A stretch of 11,848 nt of DNA from an uncultured Erysipelotrichaceae bacterium (GCA_910586285.1 CAJUGR010000054.1:1-11848); one strand, 5' to 3'. Shown: positions 1-9,272, numbered from the stretch's first letter. Notes: a model not told the origin generated them from the letters alone. A program made the numbers and translations.

Positions 1-70
1 CGGTATTTTTAATACCTTGAATTGACGTTTCCTGTTTAGTTTTCAAAGATCGAGTGCACATAATTGTGCC
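1..70 (-). ncRNA. 5' leader of a probable rRNA operon with boxA-like antitermination site
   Basis: Downstream of the promoter the minus strand reads GATCTTTGAAAACTAAACAG (51-32), then GAAACGTCAATTC. CTTTGAAAACT (48-38) is the boxA-type sequence found in the leader before 16S rRNA in Bacillus and relatives, where it loads Nus factors and prevents premature termination. A hairpin GCACA/TGTGC lies at the very 5' end (69-56) and another, GGTATT/AATACC, near the window edge (16-2). No 16S sequence is inside the window, so the rRNA gene is inferred. A tRNA operon with a similar leader is the main alternative. Confidence 0.65.
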
Positions 71-75
71 CTATA

Positions 76-104
76 ATAATACCAAATCATCAAAAGTGTG
101 TCAA
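76..104 (-). promoter_or_regulatory. Strong SigA promoter, probably of a ribosomal RNA operon
   Basis: TTGACA (104-99), a 17-base spacer and TATTAT (81-76) form a near-consensus promoter on the minus strand. Transcription should start at one of the G residues at 71-69, and a purine, often G, at +1 is typical of Firmicute rRNA promoters. A/T tracts upstream look like an UP element. The transcript leaves the window at base 1. What follows, a boxA-like leader, points to an rRNA operon. Confidence 0.82.
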
Positions 105-328
105 CAGTTTTTTTCAATTCCTTTGAAAAAATTTGCAAAAAAATTCTTATCCACCGCATCAGGATTTTTCGAACATGCGCTTTATCCTACTAAAAAGAAT
201 CGCGCACTTTTTCAAAGTGGGGAGTTTATATTTAAACACTATAATCTTACTTTGTATACCCTTTCTTATCGCAGATTCCTCTTATTTATCAATGTTATCA
301 TGAAGTTACCTGCCTCTTACTCAACATC
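105..328 (-). other. Intergenic region between the rpoC terminator and the rRNA-type promoter
   Basis: I see no gene in this 224-base A/T-rich stretch. The part next to the promoter (about 108-143) holds runs of six to seven A or T residues near 108-114, 126-131 and 137-143, like the UP element that strengthens rRNA promoters. A perfect small hairpin, CACTTT/AAAGTG with a three-base loop, lies at 205-219. TTATCCACC on the plus strand at 147-155 resembles a DnaA box but stands alone. Confidence 0.5.
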
Positions 329-355
329 AAAAAAAGCGCCGTTACAGACGCTTTT
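329..355 (-). terminator. Intrinsic terminator after rpoC
   Basis: On the minus strand AAAAGCGTC pairs with GGCGCTTTT (nine bases with one wobble), the loop is TGTAAC, and the T run reaches seven. It lies five bases past the rpoC stop and should end the rpoBC transcript. Confidence 0.9.
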
Positions 356-359
356 CCGG

Positions 360-3300
360 TTATTCTTCAATTACTGTTTCTTCACTTTGAGAATCTGCGG
401 TATCATTCAATTCATTCACAAACGCTGCCGCAAATTCATCAGCCCGTGTAAATGATTGGAAATCAGAGCGATCACTCGCAAATGACATGATTTCCTCTTC
501 CTCTTCTTTGCGATTGCGAGCCTCACGTTTCTTCCGCAATTCCTCCGCTTTCGCTTCCACGATATGATTCATCGGACGTTCCGCTTCGCAGCCGGTACCG
601 GCCGGAATTAATTTACCGATAATGACATTCTCTTTCAAGCCGATCAGGTAATCACGTTTGGCCTTGATAGCCGCATCGGTTAATACCTTGGTCGTTTCTT
701 GGAAGGATGCTGCCGATAAGAAGGAATCCGTTTCCACTGACGCTTTAGAGATACCGAGCAGTACCGGTTTAAAGGTTGCCGGTCGCTGTCCCGATAATAA
801 CGCTGTACGGTTGATCTTGGTGATTTCCGTTAACGAGATTTGTACACCGGGGTTCAAATGGGTATCATTGCCCTCCAACACAACAACTTTTCTCAGCATC
901 TGTCGGATCATAACTTCAATATGCTTATCGCTGATTTCAATACCTTGACTCTGGTATACTTTCTTGACTTCTTTCAAGATATAGTTTTGCACTTGTCGTA
1001 CACCGGCTACTTTTAACAGTTCCTTCGGATCGACCTGTCCCTCAGTGATTTTATCACCTGCTTCGACAACGGCTCCGACCTTCATCCAAGAACGAATAGC
1101 CTGTGACGGCAGCACTTTGTGTGTAATGCTTTCTTTTTCATTGGTGATAACAACTTCCATACCACTGCTGCCTTCCGGCGAATCAATGGATGTGATTTCA
1201 CCGCTGATCTGAGCCAATACCGCTGCGCCTTTCGGACAACGTGCTTCGAACAATTCTTCGACACGCGGCAAACCTTGGGTGATATCGCCGCCATCGGCGC
1301 TGGCCACACCACCGGTGTGGAACGTACGCATGGTTAACTGCGTACCCGGTTCACCGATTGACTGCGCTGCCATAATGCCGACTGCTTCGCCGACTTCAAC
1401 ATCTTTTCCGGTAGCCATGTTTCTGCCGTAACATTTTTTACATACGCCATAGATGGATTTACAAGTGAACGCAGAACGGATATACATTCCATCGATGCCG
1501 GTATCTTCAATCCGCTTTGCGATTTCATCGGTAATGAATTCATCGCTGTCGACAATGACTTCACCGGTTTTCGGGTCACTGACCATCTGTTTTGCATAAC
1601 GCCCGCAAAGACGATCATACAGACTTTCGATAATGGTGTTGGTTTTACGATCAACAATCGGTTCCACCCAATATCCTTTATCGGTACCGCAGTCTTCCTG
1701 TTTCACAATAACATCCTGCGCAACATCCACCAAACGACGAGTCAGATAGCCGGATTCTGCTGTTTTCAATGCCGTATCGGTCAAACCTTTACGTACACCG
1801 TGGGTTGAGATAAAGAACTCGGACACATTCAACCCTTCACGGAAACATGAGTAAATCGGAACCTCGATGATCGTCGGCACATAGCCGCCTTTTGCCGATT
1901 TTGACTGTGACGGTTTTGCCATCAATCCACGCATTCCTGCCAACTGAGTAAAGTTAGAGGTATTACCACGGGCACCAGAACGCGCCATCATGTTTATGGA
2001 ATTCTTGCGATCCAGTGAAGCCATCAGGGAATCGGCAATCTCATCTTTAACATCTGCCCATAATTTGTTTAAGTGGCGTTCCCACTCCTGCATTGTTAAT
2101 TTCCCTTTGGCTCTTAACATTTTCAACTCTTCGGCTTTTTGTTTACCGTATTCTACCATTTCGGCTTTGTTCGGTGCGACCTCAATATCCGCCAAGGAAA
2201 CAGTGATGCCCGCTACCGTGGAATATTTGAATCCCATATCTTTGATTTCATCCAAAATCTGCGATGTTTTTTCAGTACTGTATCGTTTGAATATCTCGCC
2301 GATGACTTTTCCCAAGTCTTTCTTTTTGAATGCCGGTACAATCGGTAATTCACGAATCGCTTCTTTGACATCCTGTCCCATATCCAAGAAGTAGCGATCC
2401 GGGGTTGCCTCAAAGTTCTCTTTGGAGACTTCATTCAAATATGGGAAGTCTTCCGGGAACATACTGTTAAAGATGACTTTGCCGACTGTCGTCAATAAAT
2501 ATTTTTTGTTCTGTTCCGCTGTAAATCCTTGTTTTTTCAAAGTATTTGCTCGTATCGCAATACGATTGTGCAAATGAATTTCCTTGGTATCATATGCCAT
2601 CAGCACTTCATTTACTGTACCGAATACACTGCCTTCATGGTTCGCATACGTATTCCACAAAGCCGCAGATTCTTCACAATCCACCGAGGCATAGCGTTCT
2701 GCCTCTTTGCGGAATTCCGCTTCACTTTCTTCCATGGTCAAGTAGAAATTACCCATGACCATATCCTGAGAAGGGGTAACGATCGGTTTCCCGTCTTTCG
2801 GGCCCAAAATGTTGTTGGAGCCCAACATCATGACGAGTGCTTCAGCGCGCGCATCTTCGCCTAACGGTACATGGACTGCCATCTGATCACCATCAAAGTC
2901 GGCATTGAACGCAGTACATACCAACGGATGCAGACGGATAGCCCGACCTTCTACCAGCTTCGGTTTGAACGCCTGAATACCCAAACGGTGTAACGTTGGC
3001 GCACGGTTCATCAATACCGGATAGCCATCGATAACATCCTCGACAATATCCCAAACGCGAGAGTCTTGACGATCAATCAGTTTTTCTGCAGTTTTCGGAT
3101 TGGAGGCAATCTCCCGATTGACGATCTCATTGATCACAAACGGTTTGAATAATTGAATGGCCATTTCCCGGGGAATACCACATTGATACATTTTCAGATC
3201 CGGTCCGACCGCAATAACGGAACGTCCGGAGAAGTCAACACGTTTACCTAGCAGGTTCTGACGGAAACGTCCTTGTTTCCCCTTCAAAGAATGGGATAGG

Positions 3301-4244
3301 GATTTCAGCGCACGACCGCCCGCACCGGTAATCGGTTTGGAACGACGGCCGTTATCAATCAGCGCATCCACTGCTTCCTGTAACATACGTTTTTCATTTT
3401 GTACAATGATTGCCGGTGTACCCAATTCCAACAGTTTTTTCAAACGGTTATTACGGGTGATAACACGACGATACAAATCGTTCAAATCACTGGTCGCGAA
3501 GCGTCCGCCATCCAATTGTAACATGGGTCGCAGATCCGGCGGGATTACCGGAATCACGCTAAGTACCATCCATTCCGGCTTGTTGTCAGAGTTGCGGAAT
3601 GCCTGCACAGTATCCAAGCGCTTGATCAATTTCTTGCGTTTTTCACCATTAGCAGTTTCCAGTTGTTCTTGAATATTCGCATATTCCTGATCCAAATTCA
3701 CTTCTTCCAGTAGCGTTTGGGCTGCTTCGGCACCGGTCTGCGCCACAAAGCTGCCCGGCCCGTAAATCGCGACATTTTCACGATATTCTTTTTCTGAAAG
3801 AATTTGTTTGTATTCCAGTTTCGTATCCTTGGGATCGGTAACGATCCAAGACACGAAGTATACTACTTCTTCTAACTGTTTTGGTGTCACATCCAAAAGC
3901 ATTGCCATGCGACTGGGAATACCGCGCAAGTACCAAATATGCGCAACCGGCGCAGCCAGTTCAATGTGTCCCATCCGCTCACGCCGCACGCTTGATTTGG
4001 TAATCTCAACACCGCAGCGATCACATACGACACCTTTATAGCGGACTTTCTTATATTTTCCGCAATAGCACTCCCAGTCTTTGCTGGGACCAAAAATTCG
4101 TTCACAAAACAAACCGTCACGTTCCGGCTTCTGAGAACGGTAGTTGATCGTTTCCGGCTTTTTCACTTCACCGTGGCTCCATTCATGAATTCGCTGCGGC
4201 GAAGCCAGACTCACTTGAATTGAGGCAAAATTGTTCACACTCAT
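360..4244 (-). CDS. rpoC: DNA-directed RNA polymerase subunit beta'
   Basis: RpoC supplies the catalytic magnesium site and much of the DNA clamp. The 1294-residue product is complete. The N-terminal zinc finger has Cys59, 61, 74 and 77. The catalytic loop NADFDGDQM is at 447-455, with Asp449, 451 and 453. The bridge helix around 750-778 carries SGARGN; the second zinc site uses Cys852, 928, 935 and 938; and the trigger loop [18 protein letters not shown] (962-979) runs into [16 protein letters not shown] without the large E. coli insertion SI3. It is about 95 residues longer than the B. subtilis protein. The extra length is about 25 residues near 505-540, about ten residues just after the bridge helix (779-791), three at the trigger-loop tip, and a charged tail from about 1235. 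The start is set by AAGGAGG at the end of rpoB. A strong terminator follows. Confidence 0.98.
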   Translation of the reverse strand: MSVNNFASIQVSLASPQRIHEWSHGEVKKPETINYRSQKPERDGLFCERIFGPSKDWECYCGKYKKVRYKGVVCDRCGVEITKSSVRRERMGHIELAAPVAHIWYLRGIPSRMAMLLDVTPKQLEEVVYFVSWIVTDPKDTKLEYKQILSEKEYRENVAIYGPGSFVAQTGAEAAQTLLEEVNLDQEYANIQEQLETANGEKRKKLIKRLDTVQAFRNSDNKPEWMVLSVIPVIPPDLRPMLQLDGGRFATSDLNDLYRRVITRNNRLKKLLELGTPAIIVQNEKRMLQEAVDALIDNGRRSKPITGAGGRALKSLSHSLKGKQGRFRQNLLGKRVDFSGRSVIAVGPDLKMYQCGIPREMAIQLFKPFVINEIVNREIASNPKTAEKLIDRQDSRVWDIVEDVIDGYPVLMNRAPTLHRLGIQAFKPKLVEGRAIRLHPLVCTAFNADFDGDQMAVHVPLGEDARAEALVMMLGSNNILGPKDGKPIVTPSQDMVMGNFYLTMEESEAEFRKEAERYASVDCEESAALWNTYANHEGSVFGTVNEVLMAYDTKEIHLHNRIAIRANTLKKQGFTAEQNKKYLLTTVGKVIFNSMFPEDFPYLNEVSKENFEATPDRYFLDMGQDVKEAIRELPIVPAFKKKDLGKVIGEIFKRYSTEKTSQILDEIKDMGFKYSTVAGITVSLADIEVAPNKAEMVEYGKQKAEELKMLRAKGKLTMQEWERHLNKLWADVKDEIADSLMASLDRKNSINMMARSGARGNTSNFTQLAGMRGLMAKPSQSKSAKGGYVPTIIEVPIYSCFREGLNVSEFFISTHGVRKGLTDTALKTAESGYLTRRLVDVAQDVIVKQEDCGTDKGYWVEPIVDRKTNTIIESLYDRLCGRYAKQMVSDPKTGEVIVDSDEFITDEIAKRIEDTGIDGMYIRSAFTCKSIYGVCKKCYGRNMATGKDVEVGEAVGIMAAQSIGEPGTQLTMRTFHTGGVASADGGDITQGLPRVEELFEARCPKGAAVLAQISGEITSIDSPEGSSGMEVVITNEKESITHKVLPSQAIRSWMKVGAVVEAGDKITEGQVDPKELLKVAGVRQVQNYILKEVKKVYQSQGIEISDKHIEVMIRQMLRKVVVLEGNDTHLNPGVQISLTEITKINRTALLSGQRPATFKPVLLGISKASVETDSFLSAASFQETTKVLTDAAIKAKRDYLIGLKENVIIGKLIPAGTGCEAERPMNHIVEAKAEELRKKREARNRKEEEEEIMSFASDRSDFQSFTRADEFAAAFVNELNDTADSQSEETVIEE

Positions 4245-4247
4245 GCA

Positions 4248-7200
4248 CTACGCCTCCTTATCTTCTTCATCAATATCGTCGAGATCCTCGATTAGTACTT
4301 CTTCGTCTTCACCGATTTCTTCTTCGGCAAAGGCCAGAACTGCATCGTTTTCATCTAATTCGATTTCTGCATTGGTATCGGTATCTTCCTCTTCTTCATT
4401 CTCGATTTCCATATTCACCAAATCCGCTTCATCAATATCATCCGGCTGCGGCTGCGCGCTCATCGGCTGAGTATTTCGCGGTTTGGAATCATCATCGGAT
4501 TTTTTGAGGTCAACCTCCTGTCCTTCCTCATCCAACAGTTTGACGTCAATAGCCAATGCTTGTAGTTCATGCTTCAGCACACGGAAGGATTCCGGAATTC
4601 CCGGATCGGGAATATCTTTACCTTTGATAATGGCTTCATAGGTTTTTGTACGGCCGACAATATCATCGGATTTTACCGTCAGGATTTCCTGCAGGGTATG
4701 TGCCGCACCATAGGCCTCCAGCGCCCAAACCTCCATCTCACCAAAACGCTGTCCACCGTTTTGCGCTTTACCGCCCAACGGCTGTTGCGTAACGAGAGAA
4801 TACGGCCCGGTTGCACGGGCATGCAACTTATCGTCAACCATGTGCGCCAATTTAATCATATACATGACACCGACAGAGATACGCTCGTCAAACGCTTCAC
4901 CGGTACGTCCGTCATATAAGATTTGTTTGCCGTCTTTGGTCATGGCTGCTTCTTCCATGATCTGACGCAGTTCCTCATTATTGATACCATCGAATACCGG
5001 TGTCGCAAATTTCACGCCGAGTTTCTTGGCCGCATACCCCAAATGAATTTCCAACACCTGACCGATGTTCATACGAGATGGCACACCGAACGGGTTTAAC
5101 ATGATATCAACCGGTGTTCCATCCGGCATATAAGGCATATCTTCCACCGGTAAGATTTTGGAGATGACACCTTTATTTCCGTGTCGTCCGGCCATCTTAT
5201 CACCTTCGGAAATTTTACGTTTTTGGACGATGTAAACCTTGATTGTTTCATTGACTCCCGGCGGTAATTCATGTCCTTCACTGCGCTTGAATACGCGGAT
5301 GGAATGAACAATACCGGCACCACCGTGCGGCACTTTAAGGGAATTATCGCGAACCTCGCGTGATTTCTCACCGAAGATTGCCAGTAACAGTTTTTCTTCC
5401 GGAGAGATTTCACTTTGACCTTTCGGTGTCACCTTACCAACCAAAATGTCACCTTCCGCTACCTCAGCACCGACCATAATGATACCGCGGCTGTCCAAAT
5501 TGCGCACGGCACTCTCTGAGACGTTAGGAATATCACGGGTGATTTCTTCCGGTCCCAGCTTCGTTTCACGGCAATCAATATCATATTCTTCAATATGCAC
5601 GGATGTATATACATCATCACGAACCAAGCGTTCCGACATAATAATCGCATCTTCATAGTTGTAGCCATACCATGTCATGTATGCAATCGTCACATTCTGT
5701 CCCAATGCCAATTCGCCTTTTTCCATGGACGGACCATCGGCCAGAATATCACCTTTTTCGATTTTCTCACCTTTTTTGACGATCGGTCGTTGGTTGATCG
5801 ACGTTCCGGCATTGGAACGTTCAAATTTACGAATGTTATATTCACGGTTTCCTTCCGCTTCACTGACCACGATGCGTTGAGAATCCACGTATTCGACCAC
5901 ACCGTCTGCCTTTGCGACAATACCGGCGCCTGAGTCTTTGGCAATTTTATATTCAATTCCGGTTCCGACATACGGAGAATGCGGATTTAATAACGGTACC
6001 GCCTGACGCTGCATGTTGGCACCCATCAGGGCACGGGACGCATCATCGTTTTCCAAGAACGGGACGCAAGCCGTCGCTACCGAAACGATCTGTTTCGGGC
6101 TGACATCGGCCAGTTCAACTTCTTCACGACGTGCGATGATCGTATCGCCGCCTTTACGGGCAACGACCTGATCATTGATTAAACGTCCGCCGACGACCTC
6201 ATTGGCCTGTGCGATGACATAGTCGGCTTCTTCATCGGCTGACAAGTAGATAGCCTCTTCCTGAACGCTGCCATCCGGATTAACCAAACGATACGGGGTC
6301 TGAATGAAGCCGTATTCATTGATTTTACCATAAGATGTCAGGTTAGAAATCAAACCGATGTTCGGACCTTCAGGGGTCTCAATCGGGCAAATTCGTCCAT
6401 AGTGAGAGGAGTGAACGTCACGAACTTCAAAGCCGGCGCGATCACGGGTCAAACCACCGGGACCCAAAGCCGAAATACGGCGCTTATTGGTCAATTCTGC
6501 CAACGGATTCTGTTGGTCCATAAACTGTGACAGCTGTGAGGAAGAGAAGAATTCCTTAATCGCTGCCGTTAACGGACGAATGTTGGTTAACTTTTTCGGG
6601 GTCAAGGTTGCGGTATCCGCAATCGACATACGTTCTTTTACCACACGTTCCATTCGGCTTAAACCGATGCGGAACTGATTTTGGATCAGTTCACCGACCG
6701 AACGAATACGACGATTACCCAACATATCAATATCATCCGTTTCTCCTACACCTTCCATAACATTCAAGTTATAGGAATAAAGTGCATAGATATCGGAAAT
6801 CGTAATGGTGTGTTTATTCGCATACGGATCATTACCGATGATTTTCACAATAGCATCATCATCGGTACGAACGTAAATTTCCTGCACTGCTGCACCAACC
6901 AGCCATACATGAATTTCTGCACCGTCCATCACCATCTTTTTGATGGTTTCCTGATCGGCATTGCTTAACGGATTGTTTTTCTTACGCGGTGTATAGCCTT
7001 CGGCGTAATATTCACCATCTTCTGTGCATACGTCCTTACCATTCTCATCGGTAACACGCCCCAGAACATACATCCGCTGGCCATAATTCATCACCGCATA
7101 GAAATTTTCTTTCGTTAATACGACATCCTGTGCGATAACACCGCCATGAACTGCGATTTGATCCATTTCTTCCATCAACAGCTTCACATCGGCTTCATTC

Positions 7201-8489
7201 AGGATGTGTCCTTCATAAAGGGTGGTGTTTTTACATTCCACATCGCCGGCCAACACACGACCGACCAAGCCCAAACCATTAGCGGTCGACACCCGAACAC
7301 AATCTGGATGTGCAAACAACGGATTGAACGGGAAAGCACTCATATGCATTCCTTTGGCCAATTCTTCTTTTAACGCATTGCGTTCATCACGATTGACCTT
7401 GGTTCCGCTTGGCATAAACAGCGTACCGTCAGTCTTCATAATATCCTGCGCCAAACGATTTTTCTCAATACGATTAATAGCATTCAGTTTTTTACGCAAT
7501 TTGAAACGCCCTGCTTTGGTCAAATCATAGCGGCGCGGATCAAAGAACTTCGCATTCATCAACGTGATGGACCCCTCTAAAGTCGGAATTTCATCTGAGC
7601 GCTGATTTTCATAAATGGACAACAGTGCTTCCTGCGTCGTTTTTACCTTATCGCTCAACAGCGTATGTTCAATTTCTTCATATTTTCCGAAGAATGTATC
7701 ATATAACGTTAAGTACAAATTCATGAAATCGCGTTTCTCTTCATCCATCGGAATATCTTCTACGACATTTCTTCCCAATGCACGCAAGAACACTTTAATC
7801 TGCGTAATATCCTGTGTGTCATCACTGCGATCCATATCCAATGACATACCCAATGCCTTAAATAAAATCGAAGAAGCGATTTTCCGCTTACGATCCACAC
7901 TCACGCTTAAAAGACGACCGGTCGTCGCTTTTTTCATTTCTGTCATAAATTCCAGCCAAGTACCACGACTGGGGATTAATTCACAAGCAAAGGAATCTTT
8001 ACCGGTTTTCTCTTCATAGCCGGTAGAGAAATATGCGCCCGGAGAACGCACGATCTGCGAAACGATTACGCGCTCTGCGCCGTTGATAATAAAGGTTCCG
8101 GTTTCTGTCATCAACGGGAAATCGCCTAAGAAGACATCTTCCCATTTATTCATGACTTCACCGGTCTGGTTATCGGTGATTTCCAGTTCCATTCGTGCTT
8201 TCAACGGTGCCGCGAAGTTACATTCACGATATTGTGATTGTTCTGCGGTATATTTCGGCTCGCCGAATTCATAATCAATGAATTTCAGTCTGATGTTTCC
8301 GCCATAGTTACTGATCGGGTAAATTTCATGAAATACTTCTCCGATTCCTTCATTTTTGAACCATTCAAATGAGTTCGTTTGGATTTCTACCAGATTGGGA
8401 AGATCCAAATTTCCGCTTACCTTTGAATAGTCCCGACGCTCTGCCTTTTTACCGGAGGCGACAATTCGATAAGGCTGTTTGTTGTCCAT
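4248..8489 (-). CDS. rpoB: DNA-directed RNA polymerase subunit beta
   Basis: RpoB pairs with RpoC to form the catalytic core of RNA polymerase. I chose the ATG at 8489 (1413 residues): AGAAAGGATGG is well spaced for it, whereas the ATG at 8498 directly abuts the AGG. Residues are numbered from 8489. Landmarks are the protrusion and lobe, the rifampicin region QLSQFMDQ to SALGPGG (about 652-677), [13 protein letters not shown] (701-713), the fork region NYEDAII (944-950), [13 protein letters not shown] (1095-1107), and the clamp segment with [19 protein letters not shown] from 1235. The protein is about 220 residues longer than in B. subtilis: extra sequence near 218-287, a large segment near 381-517, and an acidic tail from about 1332. 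The residue equivalent to E. coli His526 is Asn668. rpoC starts 3 bases after the stop. Confidence 0.98.
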   Translation of the reverse strand: MDNKQPYRIVASGKKAERRDYSKVSGNLDLPNLVEIQTNSFEWFKNEGIGEVFHEIYPISNYGGNIRLKFIDYEFGEPKYTAEQSQYRECNFAAPLKARMELEITDNQTGEVMNKWEDVFLGDFPLMTETGTFIINGAERVIVSQIVRSPGAYFSTGYEEKTGKDSFACELIPSRGTWLEFMTEMKKATTGRLLSVSVDRKRKIASSILFKALGMSLDMDRSDDTQDITQIKVFLRALGRNVVEDIPMDEEKRDFMNLYLTLYDTFFGKYEEIEHTLLSDKVKTTQEALLSIYENQRSDEIPTLEGSITLMNAKFFDPRRYDLTKAGRFKLRKKLNAINRIEKNRLAQDIMKTDGTLFMPSGTKVNRDERNALKEELAKGMHMSAFPFNPLFAHPDCVRVSTANGLGLVGRVLAGDVECKNTTLYEGHILNEADVKLLMEEMDQIAVHGGVIAQDVVLTKENFYAVMNYGQRMYVLGRVTDENGKDVCTEDGEYYAEGYTPRKKNNPLSNADQETIKKMVMDGAEIHVWLVGAAVQEIYVRTDDDAIVKIIGNDPYANKHTITISDIYALYSYNLNVMEGVGETDDIDMLGNRRIRSVGELIQNQFRIGLSRMERVVKERMSIADTATLTPKKLTNIRPLTAAIKEFFSSSQLSQFMDQQNPLAELTNKRRISALGPGGLTRDRAGFEVRDVHSSHYGRICPIETPEGPNIGLISNLTSYGKINEYGFIQTPYRLVNPDGSVQEEAIYLSADEEADYVIAQANEVVGGRLINDQVVARKGGDTIIARREEVELADVSPKQIVSVATACVPFLENDDASRALMGANMQRQAVPLLNPHSPYVGTGIEYKIAKDSGAGIVAKADGVVEYVDSQRIVVSEAEGNREYNIRKFERSNAGTSINQRPIVKKGEKIEKGDILADGPSMEKGELALGQNVTIAYMTWYGYNYEDAIIMSERLVRDDVYTSVHIEEYDIDCRETKLGPEEITRDIPNVSESAVRNLDSRGIIMVGAEVAEGDILVGKVTPKGQSEISPEEKLLLAIFGEKSREVRDNSLKVPHGGAGIVHSIRVFKRSEGHELPPGVNETIKVYIVQKRKISEGDKMAGRHGNKGVISKILPVEDMPYMPDGTPVDIMLNPFGVPSRMNIGQVLEIHLGYAAKKLGVKFATPVFDGINNEELRQIMEEAAMTKDGKQILYDGRTGEAFDERISVGVMYMIKLAHMVDDKLHARATGPYSLVTQQPLGGKAQNGGQRFGEMEVWALEAYGAAHTLQEILTVKSDDIVGRTKTYEAIIKGKDIPDPGIPESFRVLKHELQALAIDVKLLDEEGQEVDLKKSDDDSKPRNTQPMSAQPQPDDIDEADLVNMEIENEEEEDTDTNAEIELDENDAVLAFAEEEIGEDEEVLIEDLDDIDEEDKEA
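4253..4259 (-). promoter_or_regulatory. rpoC ribosome binding site inside the rpoB 3' end
   Basis: AAGGAGG is formed by the last codons of rpoB (Asp-Lys-Glu-Ala-stop) and lies 8 bases before the rpoC ATG. Only three bases separate the rpoB stop from the rpoC start. This fixes the rpoC start and points to translational coupling that keeps beta and beta' in equal amounts. Confidence 0.9.
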
Positions 8490-8571
8490 GCATGCCATCC
8501 TTTCTACATATTTGACCGCGAAAAATTGGCTAAAGATGCCATTTTAAATTTATAGTATTATGCAATTTATT

Positions 8572-8600
8572 ATAATATCAACTGTTTGTCAAATTGTCAA
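8572..8600 (-). promoter_or_regulatory. SigA promoter for rpoBC
   Basis: TTGACA (8600-8595), a 17-base spacer and TATTAT (8577-8572) form a near-consensus promoter on the minus strand, with a start near 8565 and a leader of about 75 bases. The -35 box lies in the last codons of the methyltransferase gene. A second TTGACA occurs eight bases downstream (8592-8587) and, with 17 bases, faces a weaker TAAATT at 8569-8564. The spacing and hexamers equal those of the promoter at 76..104. A weak hairpin lies in the leader around 8521-8545. Confidence 0.82.
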
Positions 8601-9203
8601 TGCCTTTTGGGCTTTTAACACAAAATATCCATTTTCCTTGTCAATGATCTCACAGTTGCCGAAAACAGATGCGATATAATTACGGGCGCTGGGCGCTCCC
8701 TGTGCCTTCCGTATTACCACCCATAAGTTACCTTGTGGACGTAAATGTTCATAAGCTCCTGCAAACATCGCATAGATTACTTTTTTTCCGGCTCGGATCG
8801 GTGGGTTGGTTAAAATATCACTGTATGTATGATCTCGTAATTCTTGATAGCCATCAGATACGAGAATTTGTGCATTCACTTCATTTTTCTTCGCATTCAA
8901 ACAGGCCAATTCCACTGCTCTTGGATTGATATCCACCATGGTAACACCTTTATCGGGAAACGCCTTTTTTAAGCTGATACCGATTACACCATAGCCACAT
9001 CCCATATCCAGCAATGCGTCACCCAACAAATCCGATTTTTTTGATACGGCATTTAATAACACCCGGGTGCCAAAATCTACCCCGCTTTTTGAAAATACGC
9101 CAAGATCCGTCATGAACGCTAATGAAAAACACCAAAACCGGAAAGAGATTTCCTTCCGGTTTTCTGGTAAATGACGATTATCGGTAAAATAATGATTATT
9201 CAT
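8589..9203 (-). CDS. Class I SAM-dependent methyltransferase, RsmC/YbxB type
   Basis: The 204-residue product is a single-domain Rossmann-fold methyltransferase of the small-domain (MTS) family to which RsmC, a 16S rRNA G1207 methylase, belongs. The start HYFTDNRHLPEN and the segment GVFSKSGVDFGTRVLL (residues 35-50) are typical of the family. Motif I, LLDMGCGYG (64-72), binds the methyl donor; D91 in MVDINPRA should bind its ribose; NPP at 133-135 is the catalytic N/D-PPY-type motif of amino-group methylases. Bacillus subtilis has the related ybxB in exactly this place, between rplL and rpoB. The target is probably rRNA, inferred from family and context, not shown. AAAGGCGGG precedes the ATG. 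The early coding sequence holds a strong hairpin, and the last codons contain the rpoB -35 box. Confidence 0.92.
   Translation of the reverse strand: MNNHYFTDNRHLPENRKEISFRFWCFSLAFMTDLGVFSKSGVDFGTRVLLNAVSKKSDLLGDALLDMGCGYGVIGISLKKAFPDKGVTMVDINPRAVELACLNAKKNEVNAQILVSDGYQELRDHTYSDILTNPPIRAGKKVIYAMFAGAYEHLRPQGNLWVVIRKAQGAPSARNYIASVFGNCEIIDKENGYFVLKAQKALTI
9131..9168 (-). other. Strong inverted repeat inside the methyltransferase 5' coding region
   Basis: AAAACCGGAA and TTCCGGTTTT are a perfect 10-bp inverted repeat with a 10-base loop, extended by ACC/GGT after a two-base bulge. On the minus strand the second arm is followed by GGTGTTTTTC, giving a terminator-like outline. It covers codons for about residues 12 to 25. 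It may form RNA structure that reduces expression of this gene or causes early termination. Confidence 0.6.
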
Positions 9204-9220
9204 AAATACCCCGCCTTTTG

Positions 9221-9259
9221 GAACACAAAAACCCTTTACAGGGCTTTTGGTTCTTTTTT
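9221..9259 (-). terminator. Hairpin between rplL and the methyltransferase gene (partial or bidirectional terminator)
   Basis: On the minus strand AAAAGCCCT pairs with AGGGTTTTT around a GTAA loop, and the stem extends through C-G to GAAC/GTTC with one bulged base, giving 14 bp. The inner stem carries its own T5 tract for minus-strand transcripts, as in A-tract/U-tract terminators. The full stem is followed by six T residues on the plus strand, so it is an even better terminator against antisense transcription. It sits between the rplL stop and the next ribosome binding site, where partial termination is known in other bacteria. Confidence 0.55.
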
Positions 9260-9272
9260 GATCAAATCAGAA

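Noticed and set aside
147..155. TTATCCACC resembling a DnaA box near the rRNA-type promoter
   Set aside because: A single 8-of-9 match in A/T-rich sequence without further boxes is expected by chance; not evidence for an origin.
240..245. TATAAT on the plus strand in the left intergenic region
   Set aside because: No acceptable -35 box at 16-18 bases and no gene downstream on that strand.
54..455. 133-codon open frame on the plus strand across the rpoC terminator
   Set aside because: It runs antisense through the rpoC end, terminator, and rRNA-type promoter; no ribosome binding site and a composition expected from A/T-rich noncoding DNA.
658..8274. Many open frames of 60-140 codons opposite or within rpoB and rpoC
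   Set aside because: They are shadows of two highly conserved long genes; none has a credible start signal or protein family.
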